Both the position numbers and the translations under genes were made by a program. A stretch of DNA of 64,000 bases, from the NCBI RefSeq assembly GCF_000423505.1, contig NZ_KE384027.1:581612-645611 (forward strand). Direction: 5' to 3'. The DNA is from Pseudoclavibacter soli DSM 23366 (lineage in GTDB: Bacteria; Actinomycetota; Actinomycetes; Actinomycetales; Microbacteriaceae). Under the pieces are notes generated by a model. It saw only the letters and a program-made list of their open reading frames with translations, was not told the origin of the DNA and did no database searches. Shown here in pieces: positions 1 to 8,906 of this stretch; position 1 is the first letter of the stretch, and each line of letters begins with the position of its first letter.

Positions 1-1940
1 CCGATCTTCGCGTCGGCAGAGAAGATCTTGTACCACGATCCGGTCAGCGTGACGGCGAGGTCAAACAACAGTGGAAGCACGGTGACCCACAGGTACTTGA
101 AGTACTTGCGGCCTTTCTTGGCCAGGATGGCCGTCACAACAGACAGCGCGATGGCGGCCAGCAGCTGGTTGGCGATGCCGAAGAGCGGGAAGAACGTATT
201 GATGCCTCCGAGCGGATCGGTCACGCCGAGAATCAGGATGTAGCCCCAACCAGCCACCATGAACGCGGTGGCCAGCCAGACGGCGACTTTCCAGTTATTG
301 TCTTTGAATCGTGGCCAGAAGTTGCCCACGGCCTCTTGCAGCTGGAAGCGTGCGACGCGAGTGCCGGCGTCGACCGCAGTCAAGATGAACAGTGCCTCGA
401 ACATGATGGCGAAGTGGTACCAGAACGCTTTGAGCCCGGGGGTCAACCCGTGCATGATCTCGGCGATGCCCACGGCGAGCGTGGGGGCGCCGCCGGTGCG
501 CGATACAACGGTGGTCTCGCCGACCTCGTTGGCCACCTGCTGAAGAGCTGAGCCTTCGACGTGCACGCCGGTGAGCCCAAGACCGTTGACGAATGCAGCA
601 GCGCCCTCCGCTGTGCCCCCGGTTGCGGCAGATGATGAGTTCATTGCGAAGTAGATGCCGCGGTCGATCGACAGCGCGGCGACGAACGCCATGAGTGCCA
701 CGAGCGATTCCATGAGCATGCCGCCGTAGCCGATGAAACGAATCTGGCGCTCTTTGTGCACCATCTTCGGGGTGGTGCCCGAAGAGATCAGCGCGTGGAA
801 TCCGGAGAGTGCGCCGCAGGCGATCGTCACGAACAGGAACGGGAAGATGGGGCCGGTGAACACTGGACCGTCTGATCGGCTGGCAAATTCGCTGATGGCG
901 GGCACGTTCAGATCTGGACGCACGACGATGATGGCGACGGCCAAGAGCAGGATGACGCCAATCTTCATGAAGGTCGAGAGATAGTCACGTGGCGTGAGCA
1001 GCAGCCACACCGGCAGAATGGCGGCGATGAAACCGTAGATGATGATCGCCCACGCGATGGTCAGGCGGTCGAGATGGAAGAATGCAGCGCCCCATTCGGT
1101 GGCGGCGATCTGGCCACCGAAGATGATGGCGGCCATCAGCAGCGCGAAGCCGATGATCGACACCTCGAGGATCTTGCCGGGGCGAAGGTAACGCAGATAA
1201 ACACCCATGAACAGAGCGATGGGGATGGTCATACCGACGCTGAAGACACCCCATGCGCTCTCGCCGAGTGCGTTGACGACCACCAGCGCGAGAATGGCCA
1301 CGATGATGATCATGATGCTGAGCGTGGCGACAATGGCGGCAGTTCCGCCAACGACGCCGAGGTCTTCCCGAGCCATTTGACCGAGCGAGCGGCCTTTGCG
1401 GCGAGTCGAGACGAACAGCACGATGTAGTCCTGCACGGCCCCGGCGAAGATCACGCCCAAGATGATCCAGATAGTGCCCGGCAGATATCCCATCTGCGCA
1501 GCGAGCACCGGGCCGACCAGAGGGCCGGCGCCGGCGATGGCTGCGAAGTGGTGCCCGAAGAGTACGCGTCGGTCGGTTGCGACGAAGTCGCTGCCGTTGG
1601 CTGCGTATTCAGCCGGCGTCGCGCGACGGTCGTTCGGTCGCAACAGGTGGCGCTCGATGTACTTGGAATAGAAACGGTAAGCGATCAAGTACGAAGAGAT
1701 GCCGGCGAACACGAACCAGATGCCGTTGATTGATTCGGAGCGGCTGATGGCGAGAACGCTCCAGCCGATCGCACCAACGATTGCGATGAGGATCCACACC
1801 ACAACCTTGAGCGGTGTCCACTTGGGGCGGTCGAGCGCATTGTCTTCGACTGCGGTAGGGGGAAGGCCAGGGGCGACGAGCTGCGACTCGTCCCATTCAG
1901 TCGGCGTGGTGGAACCACGGGAGGCCGTCGACGTTGACAT
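1..1940 (-). CDS. cstA: Carbon starvation protein CstA (peptide/pyruvate transporter), C-terminus cut by window
   Basis: Membrane transporter of the CstA family, which takes up peptides or pyruvate when preferred carbon is scarce. Reading the minus strand from ATG 1940 gives an open frame of 646 codons that runs off the window edge; family members are about 700-770 residues, so only the C-terminus is missing. The protein starts MSTSTASRGS, has a cytoplasmic N-terminal tail of about 40 residues, a first membrane helix (WILIAIVGAIGWSVLAI), and then the family core FGHHFAAIAGAGPLVGPVLA followed by GTIWIILGVIFAGAVQDY. A GAGAATGAA stretch just upstream is a modest ribosome site. It is divergent from the AbiEi-like gene across a 367-bp gap. 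Family assignment is firm; the substrate is not readable here. Confidence 0.93.
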   Translation of the reverse strand, partial: MSTSTASRGSTTPTEWDESQLVAPGLPPTAVEDNALDRPKWTPLKVVVWILIAIVGAIGWSVLAISRSESINGIWFVFAGISSYLIAYRFYSKYIERHLLRPNDRRATPAEYAANGSDFVATDRRVLFGHHFAAIAGAGPLVGPVLAAQMGYLPGTIWIILGVIFAGAVQDYIVLFVSTRRKGRSLGQMAREDLGVVGGTAAIVATLSIMIIIVAILALVVVNALGESAWGVFSVGMTIPIALFMGVYLRYLRPGKILEVSIIGFALLMAAIIFGGQIAATEWGAAFFHLDRLTIAWAIIIYGFIAAILPVWLLLTPRDYLSTFMKIGVILLLAVAIIVVRPDLNVPAISEFASRSDGPVFTGPIFPFLFVTIACGALSGFHALISSGTTPKMVHKERQIRFIGYGGMLMESLVALMAFVAALSIDRGIYFAMNSSSAATGGTAEGAAAFVNGLGLTGVHVEGSALQQVANEVGETTVVSRTGGAPTLAVGIAEIMHGLTPGLKAFWYHFAIMFEALFILTAVDAGTRVARFQLQEAVGNFWPRFKDNNWKVAVWLATAFMVAGWGYILILGVTDPLGGINTFFPLFGIANQLLAAIALSVVTAILAKKGRKYFKYLWVTVLPLLFDLAVTLTGSWYKIFSADAKI

Positions 1941-2307
1941 TTCATTCTCCTTTGAATGATGCGTGCGGCAGCGCGAATGCGCGGCGGCGGTGAACAGCAT
2001 CATAGGCGAAGCACCGTCAAGATGGGAGGGTGCAACCGGGTGCAGCTCCTGTCGACAATTCGCCACCAGCCCCTGTTGGGGGACATTCCCAGCGATAATT
2101 CGCCGGCTTCTGGCGAATTCTCGCGAGCCCGCACGACACGTGGCGAGTCTTTGAAAGTGCTGCGCCCCGGAGTACCCGGCCGAGCGCACCCGTACACCTG
2201 TACGCGTGCACGGACCCAGCAGCTCAACGTTTTCCACAGCGACCACTCACCCAAGTTGCGCCAGCGCTGAGATGGGGAAGTCTGAAAGGGACGGGGAAGG
2301 GGAGGCG
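1941..2307. promoter_or_regulatory. Divergent intergenic region between cstA and the AbiEi-like gene
   Basis: No gene is supported in these 367 bp. It holds three readable elements: a stem-loop with perfect 8-bp arms at 2097-2119 (AATTCGCC...GGCGAATT, 7-nt loop); a perfect 14-bp palindrome CGTACACCTGTACG at 2191-2204 that looks like a dimeric repressor operator; and a TTTTCCACAG motif at 2230-2239, 68 bp before the AbiEi-like start and shared with the second gene of that family at 60332. The half-site ATTCGCC also occurs at about 2058. Which of these serve cstA is inference. Confidence 0.4.
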
Positions 2308-3216
2308 ATGAGCGCAGGCGAGCCCAGCAGGCAACGAGTTGAGCATTTGCTCCGACGCCTGGACGGCAAAGGACATGGCGTCTGGCGAGTGTCGAACCTC
2401 CTCAACATTGGCTTCACTCGATGGCACATCTCCGTACTCATCAAAGCCGGATACTTGCGCCGAATTCGCCAAGGTTGGGTCGCCGCTGAGAACGCACCAT
2501 ACGACCTCGTACGAGCAGTCGCGGCTGGTACCGTGCTGAGTGGCTCCCACCGGCTGAAACTCATAGCACCAGAAACAGTCTGGGGGCCACACCGAGCAGC
2601 GCCACAACTCTGGGTGCCATCCGCTCCATCGACCGCCCAGGTAGCAGCAGCAGAACCGCATGCTCGGCTCCACTCCCGCCCACGCATCTCCAAACGACAC
2701 ATCGGGCACGGGGTAGCGCCTTGGCGCATCGCCCTCAATCATGCGTTGCAGCATTTGACGTTGCAAGACAGCGTCGCACTCGCTGACACCTTGCTCTCGG
2801 TGCCTAGCCATACGCTGCTCACGGGCGAATACTTCGAGCCGTCCGACATAGAGGTCGTACTCGCTGCCACGCAGCGTGGACGTGAAGTGATGCGCTGGTG
2901 GCGATTGGGGTGTGAAAACGGCTTCGAGTCGTATGTCTTCGCAGGACTGCGTCTCGAAGGCTTCCATGTTCAGACCCAAGTCGAACTCCCCAATAAAGCG
3001 CGTTTCGACGGCCTAATCGATGGCCGCATTGGCATCGAACTCAATGGCCCCCACCATTTCAACGCCGAGCAGCATTTCAGAGACATCCGTAAAGCGTCGC
3101 TCGGAACTCGCTGCGGGTACATAGTGCTTTCATTTGACTATGACATGGTGATGAACCACTGGGAGGTTGTCCTCGAGACGATTCGAGCGGCTCTTGCTCA
3201 ACTCCATGTTGCATGA
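2308..3216 (+). CDS. AbiEi-type winged-helix / DUF559 (Vsr-like nuclease fold) protein
   Basis: 302 residues from ATG 2308; a purine-rich GGAAGGGGAGG precedes this start, which I prefer to in-frame starts further upstream. The N-terminal ~75 residues ([20 protein letters not shown] onward, then [16 protein letters not shown]) form a winged-helix region like that of AbiEi-type antitoxins. The C-terminal ~110 residues match DUF559/Vsr-like proteins: ESYVFAGL, an acidic FDGLIDG strand, then [11 protein letters not shown], which carries the acidic positions expected of a PD-(D/E)XK-like fold. No toxin partner lies beside it, so a toxin-antitoxin role is not supported. Such solitary genes are common in actinobacteria and their function is unknown. 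It stands alone between cstA and rplM. Confidence 0.72.
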   Translation: MSAGEPSRQRVEHLLRRLDGKGHGVWRVSNLLNIGFTRWHISVLIKAGYLRRIRQGWVAAENAPYDLVRAVAAGTVLSGSHRLKLIAPETVWGPHRAAPQLWVPSAPSTAQVAAAEPHARLHSRPRISKRHIGHGVAPWRIALNHALQHLTLQDSVALADTLLSVPSHTLLTGEYFEPSDIEVVLAATQRGREVMRWWRLGCENGFESYVFAGLRLEGFHVQTQVELPNKARFDGLIDGRIGIELNGPHHFNAEQHFRDIRKASLGTRCGYIVLSFDYDMVMNHWEVVLETIRAALAQLHVA

Positions 3217-3241
3217 GCGGCACGTTTGCAACACGCCCGGG

Positions 3242-3270
3242 TTGCCGCGGGGCTCGCAGTCGCGTAAAGT
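3242..3270 (+). promoter_or_regulatory. Candidate promoter of the rplM-rpsI operon
   Basis: TTGCCG (3242-3247), a 17-nt spacer and TAAAGT (3265-3270) match a sigma-70-type promoter. It lies about 140 bp before the rplM start, leaving a leader long enough for the structures listed separately. Confidence 0.5.
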
Positions 3271-3304
3271 AGCCCATTGGTATGTGTCTGTGCGTCTTGG
3301 CGTG

Positions 3305-3356
3305 CAAACGGCAGCCCGACTTGAGCCCTCCACCGTTTGGATTGCCATCAGGCAAT
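3305..3356 (+). promoter_or_regulatory. Structured 5' leader of rplM (possible L13 autoregulatory site)
   Basis: Two consecutive inverted repeats: CAAACGG (3305-3311) pairs perfectly with CCGTTTG (3333-3339), and ATTGCC (3341-3346) pairs with GGCAAT (3351-3356) across a 4-nt ATCA loop. Ribosomal-protein operons are often controlled by the protein binding its own leader, and L13 leaders are known in other phyla. I cannot match this to a described actinobacterial L13 leader, so the regulatory role is inferred from position and pairing. Confidence 0.38.
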
Positions 3357-3406
3357 GCGCATCGGAGCGGGATTCACGACCACCTCAAATCGAGAGAGAG
3401 AAACCT

Positions 3407-3853
3407 GTGACACGCACATTCTCGCCCAAAGCCGGCGAAATCAAGCGCAACTGGGTCGTCATCGACGCCACCGATGTGGTGCTCGGCCGACTCGCCAGCC
3501 ATGCTGCAGCCATTCTGCGCGGCAAGAACAAGTCCACCTTCGTCAACCACCTTGACACTGGTGACTTCGTCATCGTGATCAACGCTGAGAAGGTTGTGCT
3601 CTCGCACGGCAAGGCAGCCAAGAAGATCGCTTGGCGCCACTCGAACTACCCTGGCGGCATTACGGGTGTCAGCTACACCGAGCTGCTGGCCGAGAATCCC
3701 GAGCGCGCCATTGAAAAGGCCGTGCGCGGCATGCTGCCGAAGAACAGCCTGGGTGCTGAGCAGCTGAAGAAGCTCAAGGTTTATAAGGGTGCCGAGCACC
3801 CACACGCCGCGCAGAAGCCGGTGCCCTACACCTTCGACCAGATCGCCCAGTAG
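3407..3853 (+). CDS. rplM: 50S ribosomal protein L13
   Basis: 148 residues, the normal length for bacterial L13, binding 23S rRNA in the large subunit. Start GTG 3407 follows a GAGAGAGAG stretch and gives the family N-terminus [20 protein letters not shown]. Conserved signatures include DVVLGRLAS near the N-terminus and AVRGMLPKN near residue 105. A longer in-frame reading to 3167 exists but runs into the upstream gene and has no family similarity. rpsI follows after 30 bp and glmM after that, so the three are probably one transcript; rplM-rpsI pairing is near universal in bacteria. Confidence 0.97.
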   Translation: MTRTFSPKAGEIKRNWVVIDATDVVLGRLASHAAAILRGKNKSTFVNHLDTGDFVIVINAEKVVLSHGKAAKKIAWRHSNYPGGITGVSYTELLAENPERAIEKAVRGMLPKNSLGAEQLKKLKVYKGAEHPHAAQKPVPYTFDQIAQ

Positions 3854-3883
3854 TCGGCGCCGAGACTTTCACAGGAGAACAAC

Positions 3884-4363
3884 GTGGCAGAGAACACTGA
3901 AACACTGACTTCGTACAGCACCGCGACGCCTGAGGGCGCCACCGAGACCGTTGAGCGCGCTCCGCGCAACCTGAGCGTTCCCGGCGCAGCCGTGGGCCGC
4001 CGCAAGCAGGCCATCGCCCGCGTGCGCTTGGTGCCGGGCACTGGCGAGTTCGAGGTCAACGGCCGGTCGCTCGAAGATTACTTCCCGAACAAACTGCATC
4101 AGCAGCTGATCAAAGATCCGCTGACCCTGCTCGGCCTCGAGGGCGCCTATGACATCGCCGTGCGCATCCAGGGTGGCGGCGCTTCGGGTCAGGCTGGCGC
4201 ACTGCGTCTGGCCATTGCTCGCGCGCTCAACGAGATTGACGCAGACAACAACCGTCCCGAGCTGAAGAAGGCTGGCTTCCTCAGCCGCGACGCTCGTGTC
4301 AAAGAGCGCAAGAAGGCTGGTCTTAAGAAGGCCCGCAAGGCTCCTCAGTACTCCAAGCGCTAA
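3884..4363 (+). CDS. rpsI: 30S ribosomal protein S9
   Basis: 159 residues from GTG 3884, preceded by CAGGAGAAC. The first ~33 residues are an acidic, low-complexity extension ([20 protein letters not shown]) of the kind seen in actinobacterial S9. The conserved body starts at [18 protein letters not shown], contains [19 protein letters not shown], and ends with the invariant basic tail SKR that reaches the P-site tRNA. It is 30 bp after rplM and 14 bp before glmM, consistent with one operon. Confidence 0.97.
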   Translation: MAENTETLTSYSTATPEGATETVERAPRNLSVPGAAVGRRKQAIARVRLVPGTGEFEVNGRSLEDYFPNKLHQQLIKDPLTLLGLEGAYDIAVRIQGGGASGQAGALRLAIARALNEIDADNNRPELKKAGFLSRDARVKERKKAGLKKARKAPQYSKR

Positions 4364-4377
4364 ACCGCAGGGGGACT

Positions 4378-5733
4378 ATGCCTCGCCTTTTCGGCACCGA
4401 TGGTGTCAGAGGACTCGCCAACCGCGACCTGACGGTCGAGCTTTCGCTCGCACTGGCTCAGGCCGCGGCGCGAGTTCTTGGCGCATCTGCCAGAGAACTC
4501 GGCCGCAAACCGACTGCTGTCTTGGGGCGCGATCCGCGAGTGTCCGGTGAGTTCATCGGAGCTGCCGTTGCTGCTGGTCTGGCCAGCGGCGGTGTAGACG
4601 TCTACGATGCCGGCGTGCTGCCGACACCGGCTACAGCGTTTCTGGTGAGCGATCTGCACGCTGATTTTGGTGTGATGATCTCTGCCTCACACAATCCGGC
4701 TCCCGACAACGGCATCAAGTTCTTTGCCGCTGGTGGGCTGAAACTCCCAGATGAGCTCGAAGACCAGATCGAGGTTGCACTCTCGCTCGAGAAACTGGCT
4801 CCGACTGGTGCAGGCGTTGGGCGCATTCGGCGTTTCGCAGACGCCGAAGATCGTTATCTCGTGCATCTGCTCGGCACTCTGCCGAACACCCTTGATGGCA
4901 TCTCTATGGTGCTCGACTGCGCGAACGGTGCCGCTGCTGGGGTCTCGCCGCAGGTGTTTACCGACGCCGGTGCAACCGTTACCGTCATCGGGGCAGACCC
5001 CGATGGCTACAACATCAATGCTGGCGTTGGCTCGACGCACCTCGAGCGCCTGCAGCAAACCGTCTTGAGCTCTGGGGCTCAGGTGGGCATCGCACATGAC
5101 GGTGACGCTGACCGGTGTCTTGCCGTTGACGAGAACGGCCGTGTGATCGACGGCGATCAGATCATGGCCATCCTTGCGCTGTCGCTGCACCGCCGCGGGG
5201 TGCTTCCTGGTGACACGCTGGTCTGTACTGTGATGAGCAATCTCGGGTTGCATCTCGCGATGAAGCGTGCGGGCATCGAAGTGCGACAGACATCAGTTGG
5301 CGATCGCTACGTGCTCGAAGAGCTGAATCGGTCGAATCTCGGCCTCGGCGGCGAACAGTCAGGGCATGTGATCTTCCGGAAGTTTGCGACGACTGGTGAC
5401 GGTCTGTTGACGGGGCTGCAACTCTTGGCGGTGATGGCGAGCACGGGCAAGCCACTGTCGCGGCTGGCCGATGAAGCAATGACTGTGTATCCGCAGGTGC
5501 TCATCAATGTGCGCGATGTCGACAAGACCGCTCTCGCAGGCAATGCGATCGTCGCTCAGGCTGTATCGGAGGCTGAGGCCGCTCTTGGCGATCAAGGGCG
5601 TGTTCTGCTTCGCCCGAGTGGAACCGAACCGCTCGTGCGTGTGATGGTTGAAGCCGCAGACGAACAGACTGCGCAGCATTGGGCAGAACAGCTCAGTGAG
5701 GTCGTGCGTTGGCAGCTGACTTCGGCTGCCTGA
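4378..5733 (+). CDS. glmM: Phosphoglucosamine mutase
   Basis: 451 residues. Converts glucosamine-6-phosphate to glucosamine-1-phosphate for UDP-GlcNAc and peptidoglycan; its substrate is made by GlmS, also encoded in this window at 38394. All four family loops are visible: the phosphoserine loop SASHNP with active Ser104, the metal loop DGDADR at 241-246, the sugar loop GGEQSGH starting near 324, and the phosphate loop RPSGTEP starting near 412. ATG 4378 follows AGGGGG. It is 14 bp after rpsI, the usual actinobacterial placement. Confidence 0.97.
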   Translation: MPRLFGTDGVRGLANRDLTVELSLALAQAAARVLGASARELGRKPTAVLGRDPRVSGEFIGAAVAAGLASGGVDVYDAGVLPTPATAFLVSDLHADFGVMISASHNPAPDNGIKFFAAGGLKLPDELEDQIEVALSLEKLAPTGAGVGRIRRFADAEDRYLVHLLGTLPNTLDGISMVLDCANGAAAGVSPQVFTDAGATVTVIGADPDGYNINAGVGSTHLERLQQTVLSSGAQVGIAHDGDADRCLAVDENGRVIDGDQIMAILALSLHRRGVLPGDTLVCTVMSNLGLHLAMKRAGIEVRQTSVGDRYVLEELNRSNLGLGGEQSGHVIFRKFATTGDGLLTGLQLLAVMASTGKPLSRLADEAMTVYPQVLINVRDVDKTALAGNAIVAQAVSEAEAALGDQGRVLLRPSGTEPLVRVMVEAADEQTAQHWAEQLSEVVRWQLTSAA

Positions 5734-6025
5734 AGAAGGTGGCGGCGGAGAAGCAGGGGGAGGACCTCTCCACCGCCGGTTCTGCAGCGTGGCCAGACCA
5801 CAGCTGCAGAAGTCAAATACTCTATCACGTCTAGCGCTCAGCATGTGTCGGTGGGGTGTCTCAGCGCGGTCGTATGCAGTGTTGAACCGCTCGAGGTTCC
5901 CCAAGGAAGCAAATCATTTTGCGACACGCCTCCGTTATGCTTCGTGTGGAGGGCTGAGTAGACTAGGTGCACCTCTCATGTTCAAGCTGAGCCTGAGAGC
6001 TTCCTCATGACAAAGGAGTGTGGAC
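5734..6025 (+). promoter_or_regulatory. Intergenic region with promoter of the NlpC/P60 gene
   Basis: No gene seen. A -10 hexamer TAGACT at 5959-5964 with TTATGC at 5935-5940 (18-nt spacer) gives a plausible promoter and a 5' UTR of about 55 nt. The UTR can fold a small hairpin (AAGCT/AGCTT around 5984-6002). AAAGGAG at 6012-6018 is the ribosome site for GTG 6026. Confidence 0.5.
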
Positions 6026-7360
6026 GTGGCCTCACGAGTGCTGACCGGTCTGGTGGGCGGTGCCTTCGCGTTGGCGTCAGTGTTCGCAATGGGGCTGCCG
6101 GCAGTGGCCGACGTCGATGTCTCCGCACCCACGTGGGACGAAGTGCGAGCTGCCGAAAGCGATCAGGCGCAGCGCACAGCCATGCAGCAGCGCATTCAGC
6201 AGGTTCTCGACGCGTATGACGCTGAGTACCAAAGCGCTGCATCCAGCTATCAGAGCGCAGCGCAGGCCGCGGCTGTCGCACAACAGACTCTGGGCGACAC
6301 TGTGGTGAGTTTCGTCGAGCTGCAGGAACAAATCGAACAGGCCAAGAGCAAAGCGGAGCAGTCGAAGCGACAGGCTGGCTCTATCTCTGTGCAACTGTAT
6401 CGTTCCGGCGGCATTGGCACCGGAACTGAGGCGGCGGCGATCGCCAGCGTCGAAGACCCAGATGCTGCGTTGAAGAAGATGGCTGCGCTTGATCGACTGG
6501 GCGGACAGTTCACTGACACACTCGACAGCGCTGTTGCTGATGCCAACACCCTGCAATCACTGAGTGACACTCTCGAGCAGCAGAAGAATGCCCTCCAAGA
6601 TCTCTCTGACCAGGCACAGACCAAAGCCGATACCGCTGCGCAGGCGCAGTCGACGGCTTACAGCCTGTACAGCGGTCAGTCGGATCAGGTGGTGCAGTTG
6701 AGTGCTCAGCTCGCCGAGCTGCAGGGCAGGGATGCCGAAGCGGCGGCGGCTCAAGTCTCGGCGCAGCGTGCGCAGACAGCCGCTTCCATCGCGCCGGTGG
6801 CTGGAGGCACCCAGGCTGATGAGGCCAGGGGTGCGGTGACGCCGGTGGCCACAACGCCGAGTACGAGCAGCTCGTCATCTAGCGGCACGACGACACCGGC
6901 TGCGACCACGCCGAGTACGCCCGGGTCGAGCTCATCATCTTCGTCATCGACAAGCGGTTCGTCGGCATCTTCAGGGAGCTCATCTGCGGGCAGCTCGTCT
7001 TCGAGCTCGTCGTCAAGTAGGGGCGCCGCGGTGGTGGCTACCGCTCGACTGTACTTGGGCGTGCCTTATGTCTGGGGTGGAACGACTCCGGCAGGTTTCG
7101 ACTGCTCTGGCTTCACCAACTATGTCTATGCCAAGAACGGCATATCTTTGCCGCGAGTGTCACAGTCGCAGATGAACTCAGGGCGAGCAATATCATATGG
7201 AGAAGCTCAGCCCGGCGATCTCGTCTGGATGAACTCTGGTGGCCACGTGGGTATTTATCTCGGAGGCGGAATGGTCATTCACGCCTCGAAGCCGGGAGAT
7301 TTCGTGAAGATTTCTCCGGTCAGCGTGTGGTCAGACGCTCATTTCCGTCGTCTCTGGTGA
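6026..7360 (+). CDS. Secreted NlpC/P60 peptidoglycan endopeptidase with coiled-coil N-terminus
   Basis: 444 residues. AAAGGAG at 6012-6018 sits 7 nt before GTG 6026, which is why I choose it over GTG 6020. A signal peptide (GLVGGAFALASVFAMGLPAVA, cleavage near residue 29) is followed by ~230 residues rich in Gln/Ala/Glu heptads, probably a coiled coil; a Ser/Thr-rich linker at about 275-331 including runs of consecutive serines; and a C-terminal NlpC/P60 domain. The catalytic triad is readable: Cys360 in DCSGF, His407 in GGHVGIYLG and His419 in VIHAS. Layout resembles mycobacterial RipA-type and corynebacterial division hydrolases that cut peptide stems at the septum; activity is probably restrained by the coiled coil. 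Confidence 0.93.
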   Translation: MASRVLTGLVGGAFALASVFAMGLPAVADVDVSAPTWDEVRAAESDQAQRTAMQQRIQQVLDAYDAEYQSAASSYQSAAQAAAVAQQTLGDTVVSFVELQEQIEQAKSKAEQSKRQAGSISVQLYRSGGIGTGTEAAAIASVEDPDAALKKMAALDRLGGQFTDTLDSAVADANTLQSLSDTLEQQKNALQDLSDQAQTKADTAAQAQSTAYSLYSGQSDQVVQLSAQLAELQGRDAEAAAAQVSAQRAQTAASIAPVAGGTQADEARGAVTPVATTPSTSSSSSSGTTTPAATTPSTPGSSSSSSSSTSGSSASSGSSSAGSSSSSSSSSRGAAVVATARLYLGVPYVWGGTTPAGFDCSGFTNYVYAKNGISLPRVSQSQMNSGRAISYGEAQPGDLVWMNSGGHVGIYLGGGMVIHASKPGDFVKISPVSVWSDAHFRRLW

Positions 7361-7388
7361 TGCTGACGACGAAACGGGCGGTTCGCCC

Positions 7389-8654
7389 ATGTCAGTGATC
7401 ATCGACAACGAACCCCGCGATTACGCGTGGGGCGGGCCGAGGGCAATCCAAAATCTTCGGGGGCAGCCCTCCATCGCGTATCACACGAGTCGGCATACTT
7501 CGGCAGGATGGGCGAATACCGATCCAGCCGCGCCCGAAGCCGAGTTGTGGCTGGGTACACACCCGTCGTGGCCATCCATCGTCGTGAGCGAACCTTTCGA
7601 GGGAATCACCCTGCCTGAGGCGCTCAAGGCCTGTGAGCAGCCTGCTGAACTCGGGTACCTGCTCAAGCTGCTCACCGTAGAACGCCCGCTGAGCTTGCAA
7701 GTGCATCCCGATGACGCCCAGGCTCGTGACGGATACGCACGTGAGAACGCAATGGGCATCCCGGTGGGTGACGCCACCCGAAACTATCGTGATCCTCACC
7801 CGAAGCCGGAAATGCTGCTGGCGCTTTCGGATCAGTTCGAACTCTGTGCGGGAATCCGCGAGATCGACGACATCTTGATCGACCTGCGGCGTGCTGGGCG
7901 CAGCGCCGAACGAGACGGATCGGCAACGCGTATGCTGCGGGCGATTTGGCAGGAGTTCGCGGACACCCTGATTGATCAGCGCACGGTTGATCGTGCCGTG
8001 CACTGGCTGCTCGACGACGGCGCGAGCCGTGCTGCGGAGGTGACCGAGGCGATCGTGCAGCGCAGCCGCCGTGGAGCTTCGACGTTCGGTATCGAGCGAG
8101 ACACGCTGATCCGTCGTCTCGACGAGTGTTTTCCAGGCGATGTCGGCATTGCGCTGAGTCTGCTCCTGAGGCATGAACTACTGCGCCGAGGGCAGGCGAT
8201 CTACCTCGAACCCGGCACGCCCCACTTCTATATCCGCGGTGCCGGTATTGAGCTGATGGGGCCCAGTGACAATGTTGTGCGCGCTGGGCTCACGGGCAAG
8301 CATGTCGACAGGCTTGAAGCCATGCGCCTCATGAAGACGGTGCCCAGCGCTCCTCGCCACCTCTTTGAGTATCACAAGGGTGCGACCACTGTCTTCCATG
8401 CTGCGGGTGCTGGGTTACGGCTGGCTCACGCGACGGCAAGAGCAGGAGAGCACATCGCGCTGCCGTTTGAGGCGGGGGATGCCGTATACGTACTGAGTGG
8501 CTCCGCAGTCGTCGACGATCGCGATGGAAGTCGTCAGACGTTACGCCATGGGCAGGCAGCGATTCTCATAGATGCTCTGCGGCTTGAATTGCACGGCGGC
8601 GAACACGAGCGTGCACAGCTCGTGCTCGCTGGCGCCACCGTGCCGGAGGCCTGA
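7389..8654 (+). CDS. manA: Mannose-6-phosphate isomerase, class I
   Basis: 421 residues; interconverts fructose-6-phosphate and mannose-6-phosphate, supplying GDP-mannose and other mannose-derived sugars. Zinc-site motifs of the type I family are present: LQVHPDDAQA (~residue 103), HPKPEMLLAL, and EPGTPHFYIRGAGIELM with the active-site arginine region NVVRAGLTGKHVD. It starts 28 bp after the NlpC/P60 gene. Its place directly before the polysaccharide locus suggests it feeds sugar to it, although manA is also general metabolism. Confidence 0.94.
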   Translation: MSVIIDNEPRDYAWGGPRAIQNLRGQPSIAYHTSRHTSAGWANTDPAAPEAELWLGTHPSWPSIVVSEPFEGITLPEALKACEQPAELGYLLKLLTVERPLSLQVHPDDAQARDGYARENAMGIPVGDATRNYRDPHPKPEMLLALSDQFELCAGIREIDDILIDLRRAGRSAERDGSATRMLRAIWQEFADTLIDQRTVDRAVHWLLDDGASRAAEVTEAIVQRSRRGASTFGIERDTLIRRLDECFPGDVGIALSLLLRHELLRRGQAIYLEPGTPHFYIRGAGIELMGPSDNVVRAGLTGKHVDRLEAMRLMKTVPSAPRHLFEYHKGATTVFHAAGAGLRLAHATARAGEHIALPFEAGDAVYVLSGSAVVDDRDGSRQTLRHGQAAILIDALRLELHGGEHERAQLVLAGATVPEA

Positions 8655-8906
8655 CTCATCAGCGTGACGTGAGAGGTATTAGTGCGGTGGTGCATTCGAT
8701 CCCAAGTAGGAATGATTTTTGGGGTGGTTTCATCTCATGGCTCAGACGCATCGCACCAAAGCGACTATGGTAGACATCTTTTTCATACGCGATGACTGGG
8801 CTATAGTTAACCTCTGTCGCTGAGAACAGCCGTTTTGAGCGTATAGCTGCTCAGGGAATCACCTCTGAAGCCATCGAAGGGGGAATGCTTTGAGGCGACA
8901 GCGCTG
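8655..8906 (+). promoter_or_regulatory. Upstream region and candidate promoter of the polysaccharide locus
   Basis: No gene in 252 bp. A good -10 hexamer TATAGT lies at 8802-8807 with a weak T-rich -35 near 8780, about 100 nt before the first cluster gene. The local composition is more AT-rich than in flanking genes. Confidence 0.35.

Noticed and set aside
2308..3216. Toxin-antitoxin or abortive-infection operon around the AbiEi-like gene
   Set aside because: No AbiEii-type nucleotidyltransferase toxin lies beside this gene or beside the relative at 60332; both stand alone.
5800..6025. Possible c-di-AMP (ydaO-type) riboswitch before the NlpC/P60 gene
   Set aside because: Such switches do control cell-wall hydrolases in actinobacteria, but the predicted UTR is only about 55 nt and I do not find the conserved core sequences.
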